A stretch of DNA of 64,000 nucleotides from Ochrobactrum vermis (lineage in GTDB: Bacteria > Pseudomonadota > Alphaproteobacteria > Rhizobiales > Rhizobiaceae): contig NZ_PCOC01000002.1 of assembly GCF_002975205.1 (NCBI RefSeq), positions 821,001 through 885,000 on the forward strand, in the 5' to 3' direction. The notes beneath the pieces are model-generated. The model was given only the letters and a program-made list of their open reading frames with translations. It ran no database searches and was not told the origin of the DNA. Shown here piece by piece: positions 28,355-35,732 of this stretch. Within the stretch, counting starts at the first letter, position 1. Every line of letters starts with the position of its first letter. A program made the translations under genes and the position numbers.

Positions 28355-29140
28355 TTATGCGGCCTGATCCTTCGCGATCACCGGATGAGAACGCGCCAGC
28401 TCCTCATTGACGTGATCTGCAAGTTCGAAGAAGCGTCTGCGCACCTTTGAAGCATAGGGGTTGGCATGTTCGATGGCCTGAAACACTTCCGGGGCATCGT
28501 GGCGGACCATGTTAACCGCCTGCATCAAAAGGTCGAAGCTCTTCGTTGTCATGCGGGTCGGCAACGGCTCCATCTGCACCAGAACCTTGGCGATCAGATG
28601 CGTCAGTCCCTGGACCATTGCCGCCTCGCGGTCATGGTCTTCGGGTGTTGTCACGATGACATCGAGGGCGAGATGCTTTTTCAGGAAGGCTGCAACACGG
28701 CGAAATCTCGTGCTGCGCACTGGACAGACGGCAATTTTCAGGCCGGCAATGCCGTCGCGTGCGCTCTGCGGGCCGAAGAGCGGATGCGTGGCGACAATAT
28801 CGACATGATCGGGCAGTCCGCGTCGCATGATGTCGGCGGGCCCGACCTTGACCGAGCCGACATCGAGAACAAGCGCACCGGGGCGCAGATGCGGCGCAAT
28901 CGTTTCCACCACACGGTCAAGCGTCGCGACCGGGGTTGCCAGGATGACGATATCGCATAGGGCGACCTGTTCGATGGAGGTCAGGGTAACGCCATGCATC
29001 AGCGCCGTCTGTTCCAGGCCCGCTGCGGGATCGTAAGCATATAATTGGAAATACGGATTCAGGTGGCGGGCAATAAGCTGCCCGAATGCACCAAAGCCGA
29101 TAATGCCAATTTTCATATGCTGATTGTTGTCGCGAGACAT
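28355..29140 (-). CDS. TyrA-like prephenate/arogenate dehydrogenase
   Basis: A 261-residue TyrA-family dehydrogenase. The NAD(P) site IGIIGFGAFGQLIARHL lies near residues 11-27, the segment DVGSVKVGP is conserved and HPLFGPQSARDG carries the substrate-binding His. A helical C-terminal domain follows. It would make 4-hydroxyphenylpyruvate or tyrosine from prephenate or arogenate. It is a short version without an ACT domain. The start at 29140 has gaggtcag upstream. ATG 29116 is an alternative. A tyrosine-rich leader ORF and hairpins lie upstream (29189-29323), which supports a role in tyrosine synthesis. Confidence 0.85.
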   Translation of the reverse strand: MSRDNNQHMKIGIIGFGAFGQLIARHLNPYFQLYAYDPAAGLEQTALMHGVTLTSIEQVALCDIVILATPVATLDRVVETIAPHLRPGALVLDVGSVKVGPADIMRRGLPDHVDIVATHPLFGPQSARDGIAGLKIAVCPVRSTRFRRVAAFLKKHLALDVIVTTPEDHDREAAMVQGLTHLIAKVLVQMEPLPTRMTTKSFDLLMQAVNMVRHDAPEVFQAIEHANPYASKVRRRFFELADHVNEELARSHPVIAKDQAA

Positions 29141-29188
29141 GGACTGACCTCTATATGGCCGCATGGCCAGAGGTGCTGTCCTTGAAAC

Positions 29189-29214
29189 TCAACCGCTGGC
29201 AATGCAGCGGTTGA
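29189..29214 (-). promoter_or_regulatory. Hairpin in the leader of the TyrA-like gene (terminator or RNA switch arm)
   Basis: A 10-bp perfect stem, tcaaccgctg (29189-29198) with cagcggttga (29205-29214), has a 6-base loop. On the minus strand it lies between the leader ORF and the TyrA-like start, 48 bases before the start codon. The following sequence has only a short U run (guuuc), so termination is uncertain. Confidence 0.6.
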
Positions 29215-29237
29215 ACTATGACAAAGCAAACCCGCCG

Positions 29238-29288
29238 CTATATGAGCGGGGCGTAATAAGACCGGGTGCTGATGAGTGCTTTGTTCAT
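29238..29288 (-). CDS. Putative tyrosine leader peptide
   Basis: A 16-codon ORF on the minus strand, MNKALISTRSYYAPLI. It has adjacent Tyr codons UAU UAC at positions 11-12 and lies 97 bases upstream of the TyrA-like gene. There is no usable ribosome site, but a promoter (29295-29323) would start RNA at or next to the AUG. That is the leaderless arrangement known for the rhizobial trp leader peptide. RNA stems are visible. ATG plus acaaagca at the start of the ORF pair with tgctttgt and cat after its stop. An inner hairpin, ccgct/agcgg, spans the stop codon. Ribosome stalling at Tyr codons could control these. The role is inferred. Confidence 0.65.
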   Translation of the reverse strand: MNKALISTRSYYAPLI

Positions 29289-29294
29289 GCCGTC

Positions 29295-29323
29295 TAGCTA
29301 TTCCTGCTTTCGGTAGATGTCAA
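29295..29323 (-). promoter_or_regulatory. Promoter of the tyrosine leader and TyrA-like gene
   Basis: On the minus strand TTGACA (29318-29323) is followed by a 17-base spacer and TAGCTA (29295-29300) at the -10 position. The -10 is a weak match, but the -35 is perfect. Six bases separate the -10 from the leader ATG, so transcription should begin at or within a few bases of it. The promoter sits directly after the dmeR stop codon. Confidence 0.65.
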
Positions 29324-29331
29324 CAGACCAT

Positions 29332-29607
29332 CTATTTCATATAGGCGCGAACCACGTCGACCAGTTCGCCTGCACCTTCGTCGCGCTCCTTTTGCGGAAG
29401 GGAGCCATCGGCAACATGCATCAGGATATGGTCTTCAATCACCTCCGCCATCAGCCCGTTGACCGCACCGCGTACGCCCGCGATCACCTGCATGACTTCC
29501 GCGCAGCCCTTTTCTTCTTCGAGCATGCGTTCCACACCTTCAAGCTGGCCGCGAATGCGGCGCACGCGATTGATGAGCTTCTGCTTTTCGCGAATGGTAT
29601 GAGTCAT
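29332..29607 (-). CDS. dmeR: RcnR/DmeR-type Ni/Co-responsive repressor
   Basis: A 91-residue helical repressor of the CsoR/RcnR/FrmR family. The metal-site residues His3, Cys35, His60 and His64 match the Ni(II)/Co(II)-binding set of RcnR. FrmR has Pro2/Cys35/His60 without His64, and CsoR uses a Cys-His-Cys set. It is therefore a metal sensor for nickel or cobalt. It lies 35 bases downstream of the CDF exporter on the same strand. In the rhizobial dmeRF operon the repressor usually comes first. The operator is ahead of dmeF. Confidence 0.85.
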   Translation of the reverse strand: MTHTIREKQKLINRVRRIRGQLEGVERMLEEEKGCAEVMQVIAGVRGAVNGLMAEVIEDHILMHVADGSLPQKERDEGAGELVDVVRAYMK

Positions 29608-29642
29608 GGGGGCCTTGGTCCTTCATGGCAATGTTGCGATTT

Positions 29643-30596
29643 TCAGGCGGCGCGCGCCTCCACCTCTACGGTCACATGCGACAAATCATGGATAGCTGCA
29701 AGCTTGTTCCGGTAATAGGATGGTGCTCTCGGCTCATCCGCAATGATCGAAACAATGGCGCCGTGATGGCCCGGTCCAAGTTGCCAGACATGCAGATCGG
29801 CAATCACTCCGCCTTCGCGGCCGATAATTTCAGCGATCTCCTCCGGCAGGTCTTCACCGTCCGGCAGATAGTCCAGCAGCGTTGAACCGGTGTCCTTTAT
29901 CAAGCCCCATGACCAGTTTGCGATCACCAGTGCGCCGACAATGCCTATAGCCGGATCCAGCCAGAGCCAGCCATAAAGACTGCCCAGCAGAAGCGCCGCA
30001 ATAGCAAGCACCGATGTCAGAGCGTCGGCGAGCACATGCATATAGGCTGCACGCAGATTCTGGTCGTGGCCGCCCGCATGATCATGATCATCGTGATGAT
30101 GGCCGTGGTGGTGCGAATGGTCATCTCTGAGAAGCCAGGCACAGACGAGGTTGACGACAAGCCCGATGATGGCGACCAGAATGGCCTCGTGAAAATTTAT
30201 GCTGACTGGTGCCGTGAAGCGCCAGAAACTTTCCCAGCCGATCAACAGGGCGATCAGCGCCAGAACGATGGCACTGGCAAACCCCGCCAGATCGCCGAGT
30301 TTGCCAGTGCCGAACGTGAACCGCGAATTATGCGCGTGCTTGCGTGCATAGAGATAGGCAAGGGCCGCGATCAGCATTGCCGCTGCATGGGTCGACATAT
30401 GCCAGCCGTCGGCAGTCAGCGCCATGGAGCCATAGAGGTTGCCGGCTGTGATCTCGATTATCATCATCGCTGCCGTGATGGCGATCACGATCCAGGTACG
30501 CTTTTCGTTGCGCCGGTGATTTTCTCCCAGAAAGACATGCTCATGTCTGGAATTCAGGTGCTGGCCGGGATGATCCGTATGATGATGCGTGCTCAT
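29643..30596 (-). CDS. dmeF: Cation diffusion facilitator, DmeF type
   Basis: A 317-residue inner-membrane metal/proton antiporter of the CDF family. It has a His-rich N-terminus (MSTHHHTDHPGQH), six membrane helices, the helix-2 motif SMALTADGWHMSTHA with Asp and His metal ligands, and the helix-5 HVLADALTS motif. A His/Asp-rich cytoplasmic loop (about residues 170-190) and a C-terminal zinc-finger-like domain follow. The HxxxD/D set with His in helix 2 is typical of Co/Ni-exporting DmeF. The start at 30596 has aaagg upstream. A longer frame to 30656 is rejected because it crosses the operator. Confidence 0.9.
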   Translation of the reverse strand: MSTHHHTDHPGQHLNSRHEHVFLGENHRRNEKRTWIVIAITAAMMIIEITAGNLYGSMALTADGWHMSTHAAAMLIAALAYLYARKHAHNSRFTFGTGKLGDLAGFASAIVLALIALLIGWESFWRFTAPVSINFHEAILVAIIGLVVNLVCAWLLRDDHSHHHGHHHDDHDHAGGHDQNLRAAYMHVLADALTSVLAIAALLLGSLYGWLWLDPAIGIVGALVIANWSWGLIKDTGSTLLDYLPDGEDLPEEIAEIIGREGGVIADLHVWQLGPGHHGAIVSIIADEPRAPSYYRNKLAAIHDLSHVTVEVEARAA

Positions 30597-30610
30597 TGAA
30601 ACAGCCTTTC

Positions 30611-30636
30611 TATTAGAATAGGGGGGTATACTATTT
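30611..30636. promoter_or_regulatory. RcnR/FrmR-type G-tract operator ahead of dmeF
   Basis: On the minus strand the site reads atagtata, then cccccc, then tattctaata. This matches the operator type of the RcnR/FrmR family, a run of six G/C flanked by AT-rich arms. It lies 15 bases upstream of dmeF, in its promoter region. The cotranscribed dmeR product is the obvious ligand. Confidence 0.75.
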
Positions 30637-30824
30637 TCAAGAGGCGTACAAATCACACTTTCAGGAGTGGCTTAACCTCGATCAGCACGAACGCCCGCAG
30701 GCAACGCCTTTCAACGGCAGAAAAACTCACCTTTCGGCGTAGCGCCTACGCCTATTCGAGAAGGCTTTTGGCCTGATTGCGGCAATCTTTTCGGGGTCGC
30801 GATCAGATAAGATCGGAATCGTTA

Positions 30825-30923
30825 GCGTGCATCCCGAAAAGTGTGAATCGGTGTCGGGAAAAGATGCTCGTCAAACAAGACAATGGGCGCGGCAATCTGA
30901 TTCCATCAGATCGAAATGCGCTC
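30825..30923. repeat. Bru-RS-like palindromic repeat (full copy, inverted order)
   Basis: It begins gcgtgcatcccgaaaagtg and ends with the aatctgattccatcagatc inverted repeat and gcgctc, the same parts as at 3378-3479 in the opposite orientation. It lies ahead of the Hint-domain gene. The rest of 30657-31065 shows no gene. Confidence 0.75.
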
Positions 30924-31065
30924 TGAATTGGGGCAAAGCATTGAAGCGCCGCTGATCCGCACAACACGGAACGACGCTTCAGTTTTTGAAGCTGCGCATC
31001 GTGCTTTGCTCGAAATCCACGCTGATTTTCAGGCCGGTGCCGTAACGAGAAGAGCGGAGGGATTC

Positions 31066-31893
31066 ATGTCTTCAGAAAAGAACGGGCATTCGCCGCGCAG
31101 TCGTGCGCGACGGCATTTTCTGGGTCTTACGGCGGCCACTGCCGCCAAGGTTGCGGCATTGGGGGTCCTGGCTTCAACGGTGTCGTCACGTCCGTCACAA
31201 GCACTGGGCACCAAATGGTGGCATGGTGGCCATGGCGGTCACGGCGGCGGAGGTTCCGGCGCTAACTGCCTTTTGAAAGGCACACTCATCGAAACCCCCA
31301 CCGGCCTTGTGGCGGTGGAGACATTGACCGTAGGCGATCTTGTGACAACGGCTCGGAGTGAAACGCGCCAGATCAAATGGGTGGGTTGGCAGAGTCATAG
31401 AAAAGGTGGCACGCAATGGGATGAGAGCGTGATGCCGATCCGCGTGAAGCGATTTGCCATCGACAGCAAAACCCCGCAGCGCGACCTCTATCTTTCACCC
31501 AACCACGCTCTGCTCATCGACGGCGTGCTGATCCGTGCGAAAGATCTGGTCAACGGGCAAAGCATAGCACGCATATCGATGGACAAAACTATCGACTATT
31601 ACAATATCGTTCTCGACAGTCATGAAGCCGTGCTGGCGGAAGGGGCTGCCGTGGAAACCTATCTGATGCGCGGCGACAGCTATAAGAGTTTCACCAATTT
31701 TGCCGAGTATCAGGAATTATATCCGGAAGAAGCCAATATCATCATGCAGCCCTATGCGCCGCTCATGGGGTATGAAGGTGCCCGCCAGCACATGCATGCA
31801 TTGTTGTGCATGAGTGGCATTCTTCCGCTGCGCGACGTGGTTGAGGAAACCTATCAGCGTCTGGCAGCGAAGACGGATGAAAGCGTAGCGTAA
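31066..31893 (+). CDS. Tat-exported Hint-domain protein
   Basis: A 275-residue protein. The N-terminus has a twin-arginine motif (ARRHFLGL, about residues 14-21) and a hydrophobic signal core. A Gly/His-rich linker (HGGHGGHGGGGSG) follows, and then a Hint_2-type domain starts at Cys67 (CLLKGTLIETPTGLVAVETL). The domain has the GDLVTT strand, the SPNHALLIDG block and the IVLDSHEAVLAEG ending typical of Hint domains. Such domains can cleave or modify themselves. Family members often sit at the C-terminus of secreted proteins, but here almost the whole protein is Hint. The start at 31066 has ggaggg. It has its own terminator. Confidence 0.82.
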   Translation: MSSEKNGHSPRSRARRHFLGLTAATAAKVAALGVLASTVSSRPSQALGTKWWHGGHGGHGGGGSGANCLLKGTLIETPTGLVAVETLTVGDLVTTARSETRQIKWVGWQSHRKGGTQWDESVMPIRVKRFAIDSKTPQRDLYLSPNHALLIDGVLIRAKDLVNGQSIARISMDKTIDYYNIVLDSHEAVLAEGAAVETYLMRGDSYKSFTNFAEYQELYPEEANIIMQPYAPLMGYEGARQHMHALLCMSGILPLRDVVEETYQRLAAKTDESVA

Positions 31894-31922
31894 AATGGTG
31901 AATAGTACCGGGCGGTGGTAAG

Positions 31923-31956
31923 AAAGGCGGGGTGCTCATCGGCACCCCGCCTTTTT
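31923..31956 (+). terminator. Intrinsic terminator of the Hint-domain gene
   Basis: A 13-bp stem, aaaggcggggtgc (31923-31935) with gcaccccgccttt (31942-31954), leads into a T run (31952-31956). Confidence 0.9.
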
Positions 31957-31974
31957 GATGTGGTCCGGTTAAAA

Positions 31975-33777
31975 CTAGCCAGCTTCCGCTGTGCGCAGGA
32001 AGGATTTTCGTTCCGTTTCACTGCCGTTGATCTGACCTCGCAGTTGCAGAAGATCCTTCCGGCTGACCAGTCCGCAGAGTTTTCCTTCGCGCGTCACAAT
32101 CGGGATACGTCCTCGATCTGTCGCGATCATCATGTCGGTGATGAACGCCACGCTATCGTCCTGATGGCCAACCGGCGTGGATGTATCGGAAATGGCGTCT
32201 GCAAGCGTCTGGCTGGATAGCTCCGTCTTTCGCTGCCATTCCAGAGCATCCGCACGCGTAACCACGCCGACAAGGACATGATTGCCGTCTATGACCGGAT
32301 ATAGCCGATGTCGCGCTGCTTCCGAGGCGAAGAAGGCGGAGGCTTCCTGCACGGTCATGCTTGCCGGAAGTGTGTCCACATTCGTCACCATGACTTCATG
32401 CACGCGGACGGATTCAAACGGACTGACGCCATATTCGCGCGTGATATGCTGTCCGCGCCGTGCAATTTTCTCGGTCAGGATGGAGCGCTTGAGCAGAAGA
32501 ACCGTCACTGCATAGGCGGTTACCGTTGCCACGAAAACCGGAACGATCTGGCCGAAATCGCCGGTGACTTCGACGGCAAAGAAGGTGCCGGTCAGCGGTG
32601 CGCGCATCGTTCCGCCCATCATGGCAGCCATTCCGAGCAGCGCCCAGAAGCCCGGTTCTCCGCCGGGCATGATCAGGCCAAGCAGCCAGCCCATTGCTCC
32701 GCCGAAGATCAGAAGCGGAGCCAGAACACCCCCGGAAGTGCCCGATGCCAACGCACAGAGCCAGATTGCGCTTTTGACGAGCAGAACCACCAACACCGTG
32801 GTTGCCAGGAATTTATCGTTGAGGAAACCGTCGATGAGATCATAGCCGACGCCGAGCGCACGCGGCTCGATCAGACCGCCGATGCCAATGGCAATGCCGC
32901 CAATTGCAGGCCACCACATCCAGTGAATGGGCAAACGCTCGAATGCATCCTCCAGCTTGTAGAGAAGTGTCGTGAGCAACCCGGATTGCAGCCCGGCTAC
33001 GATGCCGATCAGTGCACATGCGACTATCCCCCACCAGGGCAGGACCAGATGAAAATGGGTCTGAAACAGCGGGCCTGTTTCGAAGAACAAGGGGCGGTTT
33101 GTGTTGGCAACCGCAGCTGCAGCCGCAACGGGAATGAAGCTGCGGGGCTTCCACTCGAAGAGTAGCAGCTCGACGCCCAGCATCACGGCGGCAATGGGCG
33201 TGCCAAAAATGGCGGTCATGCCAGCGGCGGCACCGGCGACGAGCAAGGTTTTCCGCTCGGCTGAGCTCATCTGGAACAGTTGCGCAAACAGCGATCCGAT
33301 AGCTCCACCGGTCATGATGATCGGACCTTCGGCGCCGAATGGACCGCCCGTACCGATCGAAATCGCCGACGAGAGCGGCTTTAGTATCGCCACTTTAAGC
33401 GACATGCGGCTGCCACCGATCAGGATGGCTTCAATCGCTTCCGGAATGCCGTGTCCGCGAATTTTCTCCGAGCCGTAACGTGCCATCAGCCCGATTGCCA
33501 GACCACCCAGTATGGGGATGAGGACGATCCAGACGGATGGTGAAAGATGCGCCAGCGTTGCCGGGTCAATGCTGGCGCGACCAAACCAGACAAGATTGGT
33601 GACGAGGGCGATCAGGCTCACGAGCACCCATGCGGCAGCGGTGCTGACGGCGCCGATGACAATCGCCATCGCGATCAGGAGCAGCATTCGCCTGTCGGCG
33701 GTGAAATCACCCGCAACGCGGCGCGCCACGCCACCGGTGAAATCGTGCGGTCTTCGAAACTCGTTTTGCCGGGCCAT
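31975..33777 (-). CDS. ClC-type chloride channel/transporter with two CBS domains
   Basis: A 600-residue membrane protein of the voltage-gated ClC family. The anion-path motifs are GHGIPEAIEA (GSGIP type), GPFGAEGPIIMTGG (with the gating Glu of the GxEGP motif) and GTFFAVEVTGDF near the C-terminal part. Two CBS domains (about residues 455-580) lie in the C-terminal tail and probably bind nucleotides. This is larger than simple ClC antiporters because of the CBS tail. It is divergent from a MarR regulator with a palindrome between them. Confidence 0.9.
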   Translation of the reverse strand: MARQNEFRRPHDFTGGVARRVAGDFTADRRMLLLIAMAIVIGAVSTAAAWVLVSLIALVTNLVWFGRASIDPATLAHLSPSVWIVLIPILGGLAIGLMARYGSEKIRGHGIPEAIEAILIGGSRMSLKVAILKPLSSAISIGTGGPFGAEGPIIMTGGAIGSLFAQLFQMSSAERKTLLVAGAAAGMTAIFGTPIAAVMLGVELLLFEWKPRSFIPVAAAAAVANTNRPLFFETGPLFQTHFHLVLPWWGIVACALIGIVAGLQSGLLTTLLYKLEDAFERLPIHWMWWPAIGGIAIGIGGLIEPRALGVGYDLIDGFLNDKFLATTVLVVLLVKSAIWLCALASGTSGGVLAPLLIFGGAMGWLLGLIMPGGEPGFWALLGMAAMMGGTMRAPLTGTFFAVEVTGDFGQIVPVFVATVTAYAVTVLLLKRSILTEKIARRGQHITREYGVSPFESVRVHEVMVTNVDTLPASMTVQEASAFFASEAARHRLYPVIDGNHVLVGVVTRADALEWQRKTELSSQTLADAISDTSTPVGHQDDSVAFITDMMIATDRGRIPIVTREGKLCGLVSRKDLLQLRGQINGSETERKSFLRTAEAG

Positions 33778-33846
33778 AGCAAACTCCTGTCTTCTTCGGC
33801 AAGGATACTGGTTTGGGGGACGAGCATCCTCAAATGGCTGGCTAGA

Positions 33847-33865
33847 TATATCGTAATACGATATA
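33847..33865. promoter_or_regulatory. 19-base palindrome (candidate MarR operator)
   Basis: Arms tatatcgt (33847-33854) and acgatata (33858-33865) are separated by aat. The palindrome is perfect. It lies between the divergent ClC gene (start 33777) and the MarR gene (start 33994) and fits a MarR-type dimer site. Confidence 0.6.
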
Positions 33866-33993
33866 AATCAATCGCCATCTTTGTGTTTGGGCAAGGGGCT
33901 TGCTATTGGGGAAGGGATTGCTGCGAAGCGCCTTTGGAAATGCCAGAATTGGCGCGGCATACGCAGATAAGCGGTGCATGGGAGAAGCGTGTT

Positions 33994-34431
33994 GTGAAAA
34001 GAAATCCGGATGCTTTGACACAAGCCGATTATCAGGCACTTGCGGAACTTCGCTATCGTTTGCGTCGCTTCATGAGTTTCAGCGCGACGGCTGCGGACGC
34101 GGAAGGGCTTCCGGTGCAACAGCATCAGGCGCTGCTTGCGATTAAGGCCCACGCGGCTGATACGCCGATGACGGTCGGCAACTTAGCGGAATGGCTTGTC
34201 ATCGCTCCGCACACGGCAACAGAGCTGGTTGGCAGACTGGCGGATGCCGATCTGGTCATGCGAATGGTCGATCCATCGGATCGCCGTCGCCACACATTGG
34301 CGCTGACCGACAAGGCAGAGCAGGTTCTTGAGAGGCTGAGTGCTGCACACCTCGCCGAAATACGCGAGCTTGCCCCCAATCTGATCGATGTACTGACCAA
34401 GCTGGAACGTGCTGCAAACAAGCCGAAGTAG
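33994..34431 (+). CDS. MarR-family transcriptional regulator
   Basis: A 145-residue winged-helix regulator. The DNA-binding part includes QALLAIKAHAADTPMTVGNLAEWLVIAPHTATELVGRL and the wing DPSDRRRHTLALT. It is a typical MarR size with N- and C-terminal dimerisation helices. The GTG at 33994 (ggagaag upstream) is preferred. Longer frames extend to 33547 into the ClC gene and are not real. It is divergent from the ClC gene, its likely target. Confidence 0.86.
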   Translation: MKRNPDALTQADYQALAELRYRLRRFMSFSATAADAEGLPVQQHQALLAIKAHAADTPMTVGNLAEWLVIAPHTATELVGRLADADLVMRMVDPSDRRRHTLALTDKAEQVLERLSAAHLAEIRELAPNLIDVLTKLERAANKPK

Positions 34432-34435
34432 CGGT

Positions 34436-35722
34436 CTATAGCCTGTCCATCAGCGCATACCACGACAGTGCGAGGAACAGCAGCGGCGAGCGGAAGGTGC
34501 GACCGCCGGGGAAGGCTGGAATGCGCAGTTCTTCGAACAGTTTCAGCCTGTCGCGATTGCCTGCGATGGTTTCCGCATAGAGCTTGCCCATGTAATTGGC
34601 CAGCATGACACCATGACCGGAATAGCCGCCTGCTGAAATCACACCGGGCATCACCTCACGCACTAAGGGCTGGCGCGGCATGGTTATGCCGACCGATCCG
34701 CCCCATGCATGGGTGATTTCGACTTTATCCAACGCCGGATAAATCTCTGCGATCTGGCGGCGGATATGCGTGCTGATGTCACGCGGATTGTCGGCAGTAT
34801 AGGCTTCGCGTCCGCCGAACAGCAGTCGGCCGTCCTTCGAACGGCGGAAATAACGCACCACGAAGCGGGAATCGTCGATGGATTCACCGCCTGGAATAAC
34901 CGGGCTGTCGTCGCCGAGTGGCACCGTTGCGCCGATGAAGGAGCGGATCGGCATGACATGCGATGCGCTGATCGGCTCCAGCAATCCGCCATAGGCATTC
35001 ACCGCAATGAAGGCGTTTCGCGCAGATACTGTTCCGCGATTGGTTTCGACTTCGACCCGCCCGCTTGCAGTACTGATCCTGGTGGCTCTTGTGTCTTCAA
35101 ACAGCTTGGCACCCGCCGCATGCGCTGCCTTTGCTGTTCCGACAAGCAATTTCAGCGGATGAATATGGCCGGTACCTGCATCATAGACGCCACCATAATA
35201 ACGTTCGGAACCGAGCAGGTTCGCCGTCTCGGTGCGGTCGAGCAGACGCAAATGCGAATAGTTGAACCGGTTCGCCATCAGCTCGACATGGCGCTCATAC
35301 TGCTTGAGATAGCGCGGCTTGTGCACGACCGAAATCTGACCGGGCACATATTCCATGTCGATCCCGTGTTCATCGGCAAAGGCAAGGAGATAGGCCTTGG
35401 CCTCCTCTGCTACGTTGAACAGGGCTTTGGCGCGCTCAAAGCCATATTCGGCTTCAAGGTCTTCGGCCCACGTGCGCTGACCGGTGCCGAACTGCCCGCC
35501 ATTGCGCCCCGACGCCCCATCGCCGAACCGGGTGCCGTCAATGAGCGTAACATCCACGCCCTGTCTCGCCAGATGATAGGCAGCCGAAAGCCCCGTATAT
35601 CCGCCGCCAATGACAACGACATCCGCCTGCCGCGAGCCATCCATCTCGGGATATTGCGGGCGGTCGGGAACAGTCGCCTCGTACCAGGAATAGCCGGGCG
35701 AGATTGGGCTTTGGTATGGCAT
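34436..35722 (-). CDS. puuB: FAD-dependent oxidoreductase, PuuB-like (gamma-glutamylputrescine oxidase)
   Basis: A 428-residue DAO-type flavoprotein. The FAD motif ADVVVIGGGYTGLSAAYHLARQG is near residues 33-55, the segment GRNGGQFGTGQ is typical of the PuuB/OrdL group, and a late AGGYSGHGVMLANYMGKLYAE forms the C-terminal FAD contact. It follows a glutamine-synthetase-like PuuA by 10 bases, and a Pot-type importer lies nearby, which suggests oxidation of gamma-glutamylputrescine. OrdL-type enzymes of other substrates cannot be excluded. Confidence 0.82.
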   Translation of the reverse strand: MPYQSPISPGYSWYEATVPDRPQYPEMDGSRQADVVVIGGGYTGLSAAYHLARQGVDVTLIDGTRFGDGASGRNGGQFGTGQRTWAEDLEAEYGFERAKALFNVAEEAKAYLLAFADEHGIDMEYVPGQISVVHKPRYLKQYERHVELMANRFNYSHLRLLDRTETANLLGSERYYGGVYDAGTGHIHPLKLLVGTAKAAHAAGAKLFEDTRATRISTASGRVEVETNRGTVSARNAFIAVNAYGGLLEPISASHVMPIRSFIGATVPLGDDSPVIPGGESIDDSRFVVRYFRRSKDGRLLFGGREAYTADNPRDISTHIRRQIAEIYPALDKVEITHAWGGSVGITMPRQPLVREVMPGVISAGGYSGHGVMLANYMGKLYAETIAGNRDRLKLFEELRIPAFPGGRTFRSPLLFLALSWYALMDRL

Positions 35723-35732
35723 GTGGAACCGG

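Noticed and set aside
30916..31065. N-terminal extension of the Hint-domain protein
   Set aside because: The Tat signal needs to be near the N-terminus, and ATG 31066 has a good ribosome site. The extension also begins inside a palindromic repeat.
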